Positions 8,269 to 15,980 of a DNA stretch of 64,000 nucleotides are shown here, in pieces. Where the stretch lies: the NCBI RefSeq assembly GCF_002158905.1, contig NZ_CP021431.1, forward strand, positions 1,736,001 to 1,800,000. Reading direction: 5' to 3'. The translations under genes were made by a program, and so were the position numbers. This DNA comes from Yoonia vestfoldensis. Lineage in GTDB: Bacteria; Pseudomonadota; Alphaproteobacteria; Rhodobacterales; Rhodobacteraceae. Position 1 is the stretch's first letter; every line of letters begins with the position of its first letter. The notes under the pieces are model-generated. The model was not told the DNA's origin, searched no databases, and was given only the letters and a program-made list of their open reading frames with translations.

Positions 8269-9576
8269 ATGATCCCACGTTATTCCCGCCCCGACATGAC
8301 CGCCATCTGGGAGCCTGCCACCAAGTTCCGCATCTGGTACGAGATCGAGGCCCATGCCTGCGACGCCCAGGCCGCCATCGGCGTGATCCCCGCGGAAAAT
8401 GCCGCCGCCGTCTGGAAAGCCAAGGATGCCACATTCGATGTCGCCCGCATTGATGAAATCGAGGCTGTCACCAAACATGACGTCATCGCCTTTCTGACCC
8501 ATCTGGCGGAAATCATCGGCCAGGATACCGCGCGTTTCGTGCATCAGGGGATGACATCATCGGATGTGCTGGACACGACTTTCAACATCCAGCTGGTGCG
8601 CGCCACGGACCTGCTGCTGGCAGGCATGGACCGGCTGCTGGCCGCGCTGAAAACCCGCGCGCTGGAACATAAAGACACGGTGCGCATCGGGCGCAGCCAC
8701 GGCATCCATGCCGAACCCACGACAATGGGTCTGACCTTTGCGCGTTTCTATGCCGAAATGGACCGGGGCCGCGCGCGGCTGGTCAATGCGCGCGCTGAAA
8801 TCGCGACCGGTGCGATTTCGGGCGCTGTCGGCACTTTCGCCAATATCGACCCCTCGGTCGAGGACCATGTCTGCGCCCAGCTTGGCCTGACGCCAGAGCC
8901 GATCAGCACCCAGGTCATCCCGCGCGACCGGCATGCGATGTTTTTTGCCACCCTTGGCGTCATCGCCTCCAGCATCGAAAATATCGCGATTGAAATCCGC
9001 CATATGCAGCGCACCGAAGTGCTGGAGGCCGAGGAGTTTTTCTCTGCTGGCCAAAAAGGCAGTTCCGCCATGCCGCATAAACGCAACCCCGTGCTGACCG
9101 AAAACCTGACCGGGCTGGCGCGGCTGGTGCGGATGTCGGTGATCCCGGCGATGGAAAACGTGGCGCTTTGGCATGAACGCGATATCAGCCATTCGTCCGT
9201 GGAACGCGCCATCGGGCCGGATACGACGATCACGCTGGATTTCGCGCTGCACCGCCTGGCCGGGGTCGTGGAAAAGCTGGTGATCTATCCGGCCAATATG
9301 ATGGCCAATATGAACAAATTCCGCGGTCTGGTCATGTCACAGCGCGTGCTGCTGGCGCTGACCCAGGCGGGCGTGAACCGCGAGGATGCCTACCGCCTTG
9401 TGCAGCGCAATGCGATGCGGGTCTGGGAACAGGGCGCGGATTTCAAAACCGAACTGCTGGCCGATAAAGAGGTGCTGGCCGCGCTGACGCCTGCCGAGAT
9501 CGAAGAGAAATTCGACCTTGGCTATCATCTCAAACATGTCGATACGATCTTTGCCCGCGTCTTTGGCGCGCAATAA
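8269..9576 (+). CDS. purB: Adenylosuccinate lyase
   Basis: Catalyses two steps of purine synthesis: release of fumarate from SAICAR and from adenylosuccinate. The 435-residue length fits the family. The fumarase/lyase superfamily signature SSAMPHKRNP lies in the C-terminal half. Earlier come TSSDVLDTTFNIQL and the histidine motif GRSHGIHAEPTTMG, which carry the active-site residues. The start at 8269 (MIPRYSRPDM) is the family start; the ATG at 8197 has no good ribosome binding site and would give an unusual extension. Confidence 0.97.
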   Translation: MIPRYSRPDMTAIWEPATKFRIWYEIEAHACDAQAAIGVIPAENAAAVWKAKDATFDVARIDEIEAVTKHDVIAFLTHLAEIIGQDTARFVHQGMTSSDVLDTTFNIQLVRATDLLLAGMDRLLAALKTRALEHKDTVRIGRSHGIHAEPTTMGLTFARFYAEMDRGRARLVNARAEIATGAISGAVGTFANIDPSVEDHVCAQLGLTPEPISTQVIPRDRHAMFFATLGVIASSIENIAIEIRHMQRTEVLEAEEFFSAGQKGSSAMPHKRNPVLTENLTGLARLVRMSVIPAMENVALWHERDISHSSVERAIGPDTTITLDFALHRLAGVVEKLVIYPANMMANMNKFRGLVMSQRVLLALTQAGVNREDAYRLVQRNAMRVWEQGADFKTELLADKEVLAALTPAEIEEKFDLGYHLKHVDTIFARVFGAQ

Positions 9577-9594
9577 CGCATCAGCGCGCGCCGC

Positions 9595-10203
9595 TTACAG
9601 CTGCGGGGTCGCAGGCTTGCGCGGGATTGCAGGCATGCGCATCGCCACATAGCGGCGCGCATCATGCAGGTTGATATAGGATTCCCCCATGATCCGGGCG
9701 GGAAACCCCAGCTGGCGCAGGGTCCGCGCAAAAACCGGCGGGCAAAGCGCGATGATTTCACTGGCGCCATGGGCGCGGGCCTGCGCCACCACACCGTCCA
9801 GCACCAGTGACAGGCACCGGGCGCGGTCGGCCTGGGTGGTGACCGTGTCGGAAATCACGACGCGGGTCGCCTCCCAGACCATGGGGGTGACCTCTGCGCG
9901 TGGCAGGATATCGGCGGGGATCCCGATCAATTTGCCATCAACCGCATCGCGCAACATATAGGTATGCGTGCCCCATTGCGCCGTGGTCGCCATCGCCCGC
10001 ATGCCGCCGATGACCTTGCCCGCTTGCAGGACCAGTGAATAATAGGCCTTGGGATTGTCATATTGGTCCATTTCGACCTGATCATCATGCGGGATATCCC
10101 AGCCCAGCTGATCGACGAAAAACCGTTTGCGCAGCGCCAGGAATTCGAAAAAAGCCGGACCATGGCGGTGCAGATCCAAAAGATTGAAGGTGATATTGTC
10201 CAT
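9595..10203 (-). CDS. luxI: LuxI-family N-acyl-homoserine lactone synthase
   Basis: A 202-residue GNAT-fold autoinducer synthase that uses S-adenosylmethionine and an acyl-ACP or acyl-CoA. The conserved family residues are visible: Arg25, Phe29, Trp35, Asp46, Asp49 and Arg69, then Glu111 and Arg114 in MVWEATRVVISD. The acyl chain made cannot be read from the sequence. It lies 117 bases downstream of luxR on the same strand, so it is probably regulated by that LuxR. The intergenic DNA is AT-rich. Confidence is high for the family and moderate for activity. Confidence 0.87.
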   Translation of the reverse strand: MDNITFNLLDLHRHGPAFFEFLALRKRFFVDQLGWDIPHDDQVEMDQYDNPKAYYSLVLQAGKVIGGMRAMATTAQWGTHTYMLRDAVDGKLIGIPADILPRAEVTPMVWEATRVVISDTVTTQADRARCLSLVLDGVVAQARAHGASEIIALCPPVFARTLRQLGFPARIMGESYINLHDARRYVAMRMPAIPRKPATPQL

Positions 10204-10320
10204 ATCCGTCCCCTGAGCATGAAATCGACAGCCACGATCCGCGACAACCGAAGGTATCGTGACGGTGCCTCAAATTACGCTTTAATTGTAATTGATAAAT
10301 CGAAAACTTGGGGAAAGCGG

Positions 10321-10929
10321 CTAAATCAGCCCATATTGGCTGGCCAAGGCGGCGGCCTGCGGGCCGGTTTTTGCGCCCAGCTTCAGCTTGGCGTTTTTCA
10401 GCCGCTGTTTGACGGCGCCTTCGGTGACCTTGAGGTGAAAGGCGATTTCTTTCAACCGCTGGCCTTCCTTGATCATGCGTAATGCCTCGATCTCGGCCTT
10501 GGTCAGATTCGTGGGCGGCGCGGTTTCGGTATGGCGCCGGGTCAGATAGACCTGCAGCAATTTCGCCTCTAGCGCGGTGAACTCGCGGTCAGACCGGGCA
10601 AAAGACGCGAAAGAGCGTTGCTGATCCTTGCTGCTGTCAAAGACCGAAACGGTCAGGCCATAGCGCATCCCAAAGGACCGCGCCTGCGCCAGAACACGTT
10701 TGGGATCATCCAGTTCAATCTCGCTCCAGCGGATGCTGCCGACATTGCCATAGGCCCATCGGATCGTCGGATCATAAAGCATAAACCGCTGTTTTGTATA
10801 ATGATCCACCCAATCATCGGACAGCGCATTGGTTTCTTCCACCGGAAAGGCAAAGCCGATGCGCAGGGCGATGTAATAGCCCGCCGGGGCAAGCTGCCCG
10901 ATCTCGGCCTGGCCGATCAATACAGACAT
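10321..10929 (-). CDS. luxR: LuxR-family quorum-sensing transcription factor
   Basis: A 202-residue regulator with an autoinducer-binding domain (about 15-135) and a C-terminal LuxR helix-turn-helix (about 142-202, LTKAEIEALRMIKEGQ then LKEIAFHLKVTEGAVKQRL). Ligand-pocket residues of the family are recognisable: Trp40, Tyr44, Asp53, Pro54, Trp68 and Gly91. It precedes luxI and is divergent from a second LuxR-type gene that lacks the helix-turn-helix and is broken by an insertion sequence. The 150-base divergent promoter region is strikingly AT-rich. Confidence 0.92.
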   Translation of the reverse strand: MSVLIGQAEIGQLAPAGYYIALRIGFAFPVEETNALSDDWVDHYTKQRFMLYDPTIRWAYGNVGSIRWSEIELDDPKRVLAQARSFGMRYGLTVSVFDSSKDQQRSFASFARSDREFTALEAKLLQVYLTRRHTETAPPTNLTKAEIEALRMIKEGQRLKEIAFHLKVTEGAVKQRLKNAKLKLGAKTGPQAAALASQYGLI

Positions 10930-11002
10930 CCGCCCCCCTCGCGTGCCCTGCCGATAAGAAAACTCTTGTTGCTGCGCATTGCATCACACTAGACTGGTCA
11001 TC

Positions 11003-11015
11003 GTGCATACTGCAC
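11003..11015. promoter_or_regulatory. Candidate operator between luxR and its divergent paralogue
   Basis: A short inverted repeat, GTGCA-TAC-TGCAC, lies midway in the divergent promoter region. A weaker symmetry (CTG...CAG) surrounds it. It could be a lux-box-like site, but it does not match the classical lux box, so the call is tentative. Confidence 0.3.
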
Positions 11016-11118
11016 AGTCAAAAATAACAAAATATAAAAATACTACAAACTGACATGGCAACCGTAAAGCGAGCGTTCCGTGCCTATTAGACAATTACAG
11101 ATTACCAATATTTTGGAA

Positions 11119-11127
11119 CGTTTCAAT
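11119..11127. repeat. Target site duplication, left copy
   Basis: CGTTTCAAT sits directly before the left end of the IS element and is repeated at its right end. Nine base pairs is the length produced by IS903-type elements. Confidence 0.95.
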
Positions 11128-12181
11128 GGCTTTGTTGCACAAACCCGCTTGGGGACGTGTTTCCCCTGACCCCGGACGGATTTAGCCTACGGCGACCGTA
11201 CGCGGTATGCCAAGAGCTGTGAAGCCGTTTAGGATCGCGGCACGGATCTGGATCTCTGCAACCTGGCGATCGAAGTCCCGCGCCGAGAGGCGCTGACCGA
11301 GTAGCTTTACACAATGCATTTTTGTCTCAACGCGGCTCCGGCGGTGATATCCAGTCAGGTTTCGCCACAAAGCACGACCCAGATACTTTGAGGATCGCAC
11401 TGCTTCGTTACGCGCTTTCGCTCCTGCTGTGTCAGGTTTCCACATCTTGGCGTTCTTGCGCGGGGGTATGACGGCGTGCGCATTGCGTGCCGCAATCGCA
11501 TCATGGCATTTGCGTGTATCATATGCTCCGTCCGCCGTGACGCTGCCAAGCTCCTGATCAGGTGGGATCTGGCTGAGCAAGTCTGGCAGCATCGGGGCGT
11601 CCCCAATGCTGCTACTCGTCACCTCGATCGCGCGGATCTCCAGCGTTTCCTCATCGACCCCAATGTGGATCTTGCGCCACAAGCGGCGCTTTGGACCGCC
11701 ATGCTTGCGGGCATTCCACTCTCCTTCGCCTTCAGCCTTAATGCCTGTGCTGTCGACAAGCAGGTGAAGTGGTCCTGCTGATCCCTTGTAAGGGATGGCG
11801 ACGGACAACGTCTTCTGACGCCGACACAGGGTACTGAAGTCCGGCACCGACCAGTCCAGCTCAACCCGTTTCAGCAAGCTCTCCACAAACCCGGTCGTCT
11901 GCCGCAAGGGCAAGCCGAATAGTACCTTGAGGGTCAAACAGGCTTGGATGGCTGCATCGCTGTAGGTTTTCTGACGCCCACGGCGTCCAGAGGCCTCTGC
12001 TTCCCATGACATCTCTGGATCAAACCAGATCGACAGCGATCCCCGCTGCTTAAGTGAATGATTGTACTCTGCCCAGTTCCGGGTCTTGTACGTAGTCGGT
12101 GTCCAGCTGCTCATCGCAACCCGCTACCACGCTGGATTCACACAGTGAATCCCCTCATGATGGGATTTGTGCAACAAAGCC
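11128..12181 (-). mobile_element. IS5-family (IS903-like) insertion sequence
   Basis: A complete element of 1,054 bp. The terminal inverted repeats are identical over 16 bases, GGCTTTGTTGCACAAA at the left and its complement at the right, with partial match beyond. It carries one intact transposase gene and is flanked by a perfect 9-bp duplication. A hairpin (GATTCAC/GTGAATC, 12135-12151) sits just ahead of the transposase start; it may shield the gene from outside transcription. Intact ends and perfect duplication suggest recent insertion. Confidence 0.96.
11182..12114 (-). CDS. IS5-family transposase
   Basis: A 310-residue DDE transposase. The likely catalytic triad is Asp121 (LLVDSTGIK), Asp195 (VTADGAYDT) and Glu263 (RRSRVETKMHC); the last lies in the Y-(2)-R-(3)-E signature of the IS4/IS5 group. 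The N-terminal part carries the DUF4096-like region with WFDPEMSWEAE and GRQKTYSDAAIQACL. No frameshift or stop interrupts it, so it should be active. It is encoded opposite to the gene it interrupts. Confidence 0.96.
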   Translation of the reverse strand: MSSWTPTTYKTRNWAEYNHSLKQRGSLSIWFDPEMSWEAEASGRRGRQKTYSDAAIQACLTLKVLFGLPLRQTTGFVESLLKRVELDWSVPDFSTLCRRQKTLSVAIPYKGSAGPLHLLVDSTGIKAEGEGEWNARKHGGPKRRLWRKIHIGVDEETLEIRAIEVTSSSIGDAPMLPDLLSQIPPDQELGSVTADGAYDTRKCHDAIAARNAHAVIPPRKNAKMWKPDTAGAKARNEAVRSSKYLGRALWRNLTGYHRRSRVETKMHCVKLLGQRLSARDFDRQVAEIQIRAAILNGFTALGIPRTVAVG

Positions 12182-12190
12182 CGTTTCAAT
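12182..12190. repeat. Target site duplication, right copy
   Basis: CGTTTCAAT directly follows the right inverted repeat and equals the left copy. It comprises three whole codons (Arg-Phe-Asn) of the interrupted gene. Confidence 0.95.
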
Positions 12191-12689
12191 AGTCTCGTTC
12201 CAGATGGATATGCAATTGGTCTTAATATCGCGTATACGACACCGCGTTTCATGTTTCAGACTTATCCCAAAGTCTGGCTGGATTATTATTCACGCAATGG
12301 GCTGCTGATGTTGGACCCCATGGTTTCATGGGGTTTTGAACATGCAGGCACGGCGCGCTGGTCGGAATTGGATGATCCCGCCGGTGTCATGAAAAAGGCC
12401 GCTGAATTCGGGCTGACCCATGGCGCGGTGGTTGTCGCTTTATCCGATAGTGACCGCAGCATTTGCGGTTTTGCCAAAGCCTCTGGCGAATTCACCGATT
12501 CCGAAATCGCCGAATTGGCCGAGAATGTCACCACCTTGCACAACCTGACCGCCGATCTGTTGCGGCTGGAACCCGAAACGGTGGAACAGCTGCGCAAAAT
12601 GTCGATCATGGTCACCCATCCCGACTCCTGACCCGAATCCTGACCCGGTCAGTAGCAAAGTCTTTACCCATCACCGCTAGGGTGCGGGC

Positions 12690-13727
12690 ATGAGCTTTAT
12701 GTCCGATATCCATACCGCCGCGGCGCTGACACGCCGGCGCAAGGCCGCGATCGTGGTGCAGATGCTGATCGCCGATGGCGGCAGCATGCCGCTGGCCGAT
12801 CTGCCCGAACATCTGCAGGAATTGCTGACCGGCGAAATGGCCAGTTTGCGGCGGCTGGACCGGGTCACGATGGATGCGGTGGCCGATGAATTCGCATCCG
12901 AACTGGACGCCATGGGGATGGCCGCCCCCGGCAGCCGCGACAATGCCATCGCGGCGCTGGCCGATCATCTTAGCCCGACATTGGCCAGCCGCTTGCAGGC
13001 GCAGATGGACAGCTTGCGCAATGGCGATCATTGGCCGCTGGTGGCCGATCTGGCGGTGCCGGTGCTGGCGCGGATCATGCAATCGGAAAGCATCGAAATC
13101 TGCGCCGTGGCCCTGTCGAAACTGCCCGTGACCAAGGCGGCCGAGGTGCTGGCAAAAACCCCCGGCGACCGGGCGCGCCGGATCACCTATGCGATGTCGA
13201 TGACCGGGGATGTGACCCCCGATGTGGTGCGCCGCATCGGCTATGCGCTGGCGCAGGATTATGGCCAGACCCCCGCCACCGCCTTTGACAAGGCCCCGGT
13301 GCAGCGGCTGGGCGCGATCCTCAATTCCGCGACCACCGACACGCGCGAAGACATGCTCGAAGGGCTGGGCGCAAAAGATCCGGTCTTTGCCAGCGATGTG
13401 CGCAAGGCGATCTTTACCTTCAAGGATATCGCGCCACGGATCAAGGAAACCGATATTCCCACCTGTATCCGCGCGGTGGATGCGCCGGTCTTGTCCACGG
13501 CGATTGCCGCGGCTCTGGCCGGTGATGCCGCCGTCGTGGCCTCGGCGGAATATGTGCTGGCCAATCTGTCGCAGCGCATGGCCGCCCAGATCCGCGAAGA
13601 TGCCGCCGAACGCGGCCCGATCAAAAAGGCCGAAGCAGAGGCTGCGATGGCCGCGATCACCACCGCCGTGCGCGAATTGGCCGATGGCGGGCTGATCGTG
13701 ATGCGCGACCCCGACGCCGAGGAATGA
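12690..13727 (+). CDS. fliG: FliG-like flagellar motor switch protein
   Basis: A 345-residue mostly helical protein. The C-terminal 110 residues align with the FliG C-terminal domain: FTFKDIAPRIKETDI, then LSQRMAAQIREDAAERGPIK, equivalent to the MSxRAAxxxxDDLxxxGP pattern. In flagellated bacteria FliG sits at the base of the C ring and meets the stator. The middle part holds armadillo-like helices as expected. No other flagellar gene lies in the window. The charged torque residue equivalent to E. coli Arg281 does not seem conserved by eye alignment. It may be a divergent FliG or a relative with another role. The start ATG at 12690 follows GGGTGCGGGC. Confidence 0.7.
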   Translation: MSFMSDIHTAAALTRRRKAAIVVQMLIADGGSMPLADLPEHLQELLTGEMASLRRLDRVTMDAVADEFASELDAMGMAAPGSRDNAIAALADHLSPTLASRLQAQMDSLRNGDHWPLVADLAVPVLARIMQSESIEICAVALSKLPVTKAAEVLAKTPGDRARRITYAMSMTGDVTPDVVRRIGYALAQDYGQTPATAFDKAPVQRLGAILNSATTDTREDMLEGLGAKDPVFASDVRKAIFTFKDIAPRIKETDIPTCIRAVDAPVLSTAIAAALAGDAAVVASAEYVLANLSQRMAAQIREDAAERGPIKKAEAEAAMAAITTAVRELADGGLIVMRDPDAEE

Positions 13728-14133
13728 TCCGGTAAGGTGGGTCATGACCCACCCTCCCCCGCCCCCGACAGCCAGATCGCTTTATCGCGTGGACAGCGCG
13801 GCGCGATCCGCTTAATCCTTAAGCATGACAGAGGATGAATGCATCATTGATCGCCGCGGGCCTGATCTTTGCGGTCCTGCGCCGCTTGGGTGCAGACAGC
13901 GGCCACAGGCTGCTGCCCGCTCTGGCCCCCGCTGTGCCGCCCGCTCTGCTGATACCTGCCATGGCTAGGCGCGCTGCAAGATGCACCATGCAGGCTGCCA
14001 TGGCGGCTGCATGGCCCAGCCCACCGCCCAGCCCCCCGGCGATCCGTGCCACGGGGGCCGCAGCTGCCCCATGCGCCTGCCAGCGGCCCCTGAGCGCGCG
14101 CGCCCCTGCCCCGGCAGCGCTGTCTTTGTGACC
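13728..14133. other. Intergenic stretch without a convincing gene
   Basis: The stretch begins with a REP-like palindrome. A 98-codon open frame (13835-14131, plus) starts with a hydrophobic MNASLIAAGLIFAVLRRLG. It then turns into Ala/Pro-rich low complexity and ends two bases before the acyltransferase start. I do not recognise it and consider it more likely non-coding. Confidence 0.4.
13736..13753. repeat. REP-like palindrome, copy 2
   Basis: A perfect 18-bp palindrome, GGTGGGTCATGACCCACC, just after the fliG stop; it is preceded by GTAA and followed by CT. Confidence 0.7.
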
Positions 14134-15018
14134 ATGATGCCCGACCAGATCACCGGCAGCCTGGCCGACCGTGCCGCTGACATTGCCCTGCGCGGCCTGA
14201 TCGGCAGCGCGCGCCGCCTGCCCTATGGCGCGCGTGTCCGGCTGATGGGGGCGGCGCTGGCGCGCGGGATCGCGCCGCTGGCTGGCTATCGTCGCAGGGC
14301 CGAGACCCATCTGGCGCTGATCTATCCCGCGATGCCCCCAGCCGAGCGTCGCCGCCTCGCGCATGCCTGTTGCGACAATTTCGGCCGCACCCTGATCGAG
14401 AATTATTCCTGGCGCGATTTCGCGGCGCATCTGTCAGACACGCGGCCCAGCGGCCCCGGCGTCGCAGCGCTGGCACAGGCCGCCGCCGACAAACGCCCGG
14501 TGATCTTTGCCACCGGCCATTTCGGCAATCACGAGGCCCCGCGCCAGGTGCTGACCCGGCTGGGCTATGATATCGGCGGGCTTTATCGGCCGATGCAGAA
14601 CGCCTTTTTCAATGCGCATTATGCGCGCACGATGACATCCTGGGGCGGGCCGGTCTTTGCACAGGGCCGTCAGGGCACGATGGGATTCGTGCGCCACCTG
14701 CGCGGCGGGGGCATGGGGACCTTGCTGTTCGATGTCGCCGCCAACGGCCCCGCGATCCCGTTTCTGGGCCAGCCTGCGCATACCGCCACATCCATCGCCG
14801 ATATCGCGCGGCGCACCGATGCGCTGGTCATCCCCTATTACGGTCTGCGCCAGCCTGACGGGCTGTCCTTTGCGATCGTGCTGGATGCGCCAATCGAGAC
14901 CGGCCCGCCGCTGGCCATGATGCGGGCGCTGACCGCGTCACTGGAACGCCAGATCGCGGCCAACCCGGCGCAATGGTTCTGGGTGCACCGGCGCTGGAAG
15001 CCGCGCGCCGCTGCCTAG
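14134..15018 (+). CDS. Lysophospholipid / lauroyl acyltransferase (LpxL/HtrB family)
   Basis: A 294-residue membrane-associated acyltransferase of the LpxL/HtrB family, which adds secondary acyl chains to lipid A or related lipids at the inner membrane. The catalytic HX4(D/E) motif is His129-FGNH-Glu134 in ATGHFGNHEAP. The downstream LLFDVAANGPAIPFLGQPAHT block is the typical substrate region, and the C-terminus ends in the family-like WFWVHRRWKPR. The start is one of two adjacent ATGs at 14134/14137. The stop overlaps the stop of the convergent DUF1223 gene in a shared CTAG. The exact acceptor (lipid A or ornithine lipid) is not resolved. Confidence 0.85.
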   Translation: MMPDQITGSLADRAADIALRGLIGSARRLPYGARVRLMGAALARGIAPLAGYRRRAETHLALIYPAMPPAERRRLAHACCDNFGRTLIENYSWRDFAAHLSDTRPSGPGVAALAQAAADKRPVIFATGHFGNHEAPRQVLTRLGYDIGGLYRPMQNAFFNAHYARTMTSWGGPVFAQGRQGTMGFVRHLRGGGMGTLLFDVAANGPAIPFLGQPAHTATSIADIARRTDALVIPYYGLRQPDGLSFAIVLDAPIETGPPLAMMRALTASLERQIAANPAQWFWVHRRWKPRAAA

Positions 15019-15731
15019 CGCAGCCGCGCCGCCCCCATGATCGGGCCATAACCGGCCTGCTGGATGATGGCGACCACGGCCTCGGGGCCTGCGGCCTGCA
15101 CCTGCAACGCCAAGGGCGTCGCCCCGTCCCATTGCCCCAGCACCACCCAGGATGTGACGATATTGGCGTAATCCACCGTATTGCCCGCATTTTCACCATT
15201 GCGGATCGCCACTGTCTGCAGCGGCATATAGCGGATCATCTGCACGTCATAGATCCCCGGCACGCCCGGCCCCGCGTCAAGCGTGACCATCTCTCCTGCC
15301 CGGGCCAGACGCAGATCGAACGGATAGGGCTGGCTGGCATGGGCCTGCACTGCATCCATCACCTGCATCGGCCGCGATCCGACGATATGGTCGGTCCCGC
15401 CCACGATCATCTGCGGCGTATAGATCATCTTGGCCTCGGCCGCGCGGGCATAGGCCTGTTGGCGCGCGGTATGTTCAGGCTTGCCGAACAGATCGACCCA
15501 GCCCAGGTAATCCCAGTAATCCACATGCAGCGCCAGCGCGATCACATCGTCACGCGGGGCCAATTCGCGCAGGATGTCATCGGCGGGCGGGCAGGATGAA
15601 CAGCCCTGCGAGGTGTAAAGCTCGACCACCACCAGCGCCCCGTCCTGCGTGCCCTCCTGAGAGACCCCCTGCGTTGCCCCCTGTGTTGCCAAGACCGCAC
15701 AGGTCCCAAGAGCTGCTAAAAACTGGCGCAT
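15015..15731 (-). CDS. DUF1223 secreted thioredoxin-fold protein
   Basis: A 238-residue exported protein. The N-terminus (MRQFLAALGTCAVLATQGATQ) is a short signal peptide. The mature part opens with VVVELYTSQGCSSCPPADD, whose CSSC pair sits where thioredoxin-fold proteins have their active site. YWDYLGWVDLFGKPEHTARQ and YTPQMIVGGTDHIVGS follow. This is the DUF1223 family, common in alphaproteobacteria and of unknown substrate. The ATG at 15731 is preceded by GGATGGAA, a good ribosome binding site; the frame upstream is not used. It is divergent from acnA. Confidence 0.85.
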   Translation of the reverse strand: MRQFLAALGTCAVLATQGATQGVSQEGTQDGALVVVELYTSQGCSSCPPADDILRELAPRDDVIALALHVDYWDYLGWVDLFGKPEHTARQQAYARAAEAKMIYTPQMIVGGTDHIVGSRPMQVMDAVQAHASQPYPFDLRLARAGEMVTLDAGPGVPGIYDVQMIRYMPLQTVAIRNGENAGNTVDYANIVTSWVVLGQWDGATPLALQVQAAGPEAVVAIIQQAGYGPIMGAARLR

Positions 15732-15869
15732 GTTCCATCCCGCTTGTGGCTGCCAAAGGGGTTTAGGCAAAAACGGGCCGAAATGCCAATCAACCAATTG
15801 CGACCGTCCGGCCTGCAATGTTTCACTTTGGACCCCAGAGAACCCCAGAGAACCCCGGAAAAACCGCTT

Positions 15870-15891
15870 ATTGTGTGCAATGGTATACAAT
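15870..15891. promoter_or_regulatory. Candidate operator upstream of acnA
   Basis: Outer arms ATTGT and ACAAT enclose a partly symmetric centre (8 of 11 half-site positions match). The right half contains TGGTATACAA, which resembles sites of GntR/FadR-type regulators. Location about 90 bases ahead of acnA fits a promoter. The assignment is tentative. Confidence 0.25.
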
Positions 15892-15980
15892 TTTTCGCCA
15901 CACCCCCTTGATCGGCCATCGCGCATGGGGCAAAAGCGCCTCAATAGCCTTGCTTTGCATAAGCCATGAAAGGGATAGCC

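Larger units (their letters stand above)
11080..12631 (+). pseudogene. HTH-less LuxR-type autoinducer-binding protein, split by an IS element
   Basis: A GTG at 11080 opens a frame for 16 codons (M-P-I-R-Q-L-Q-I-T-N-I-L-E-R-F-N). It is broken at 11127 and resumes at 12191 as SLVPDGYAIGLNIAY. Removing the IS and one 9-bp target copy restores an intact 162-residue protein in frame. The autoinducer pocket is complete (Trp45, Tyr49, Asp58, Pro59, Trp73). The protein ends at RKMSIMVTHPDS without any helix-turn-helix, and no such domain is encoded downstream in any frame. It is a paralogue of the adjacent luxR product. A stop codon upstream at 11065 rules out an earlier start in the same frame. The IS-borne TTG at 12167 could restart translation of residues 14-162. 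Confidence 0.8.

Noticed and set aside
10204..10320. Classical lux box between luxR and luxI
   Set aside because: Only imperfect ATTAC/GTAAT symmetry is visible; it does not fit a 20-bp lux box well enough to report as a site.
13835..14131. 98-codon open frame before the acyltransferase gene
   Set aside because: Apart from a short hydrophobic start it is Ala/Pro low complexity with no recognised homologue or convincing ribosome binding site.
15828..15857. Direct repeat CAGAGAACCCC between DUF1223 and acnA
   Set aside because: A two-copy, short tandem stretch without symmetry or link to a known site; too weak to call a regulatory element.
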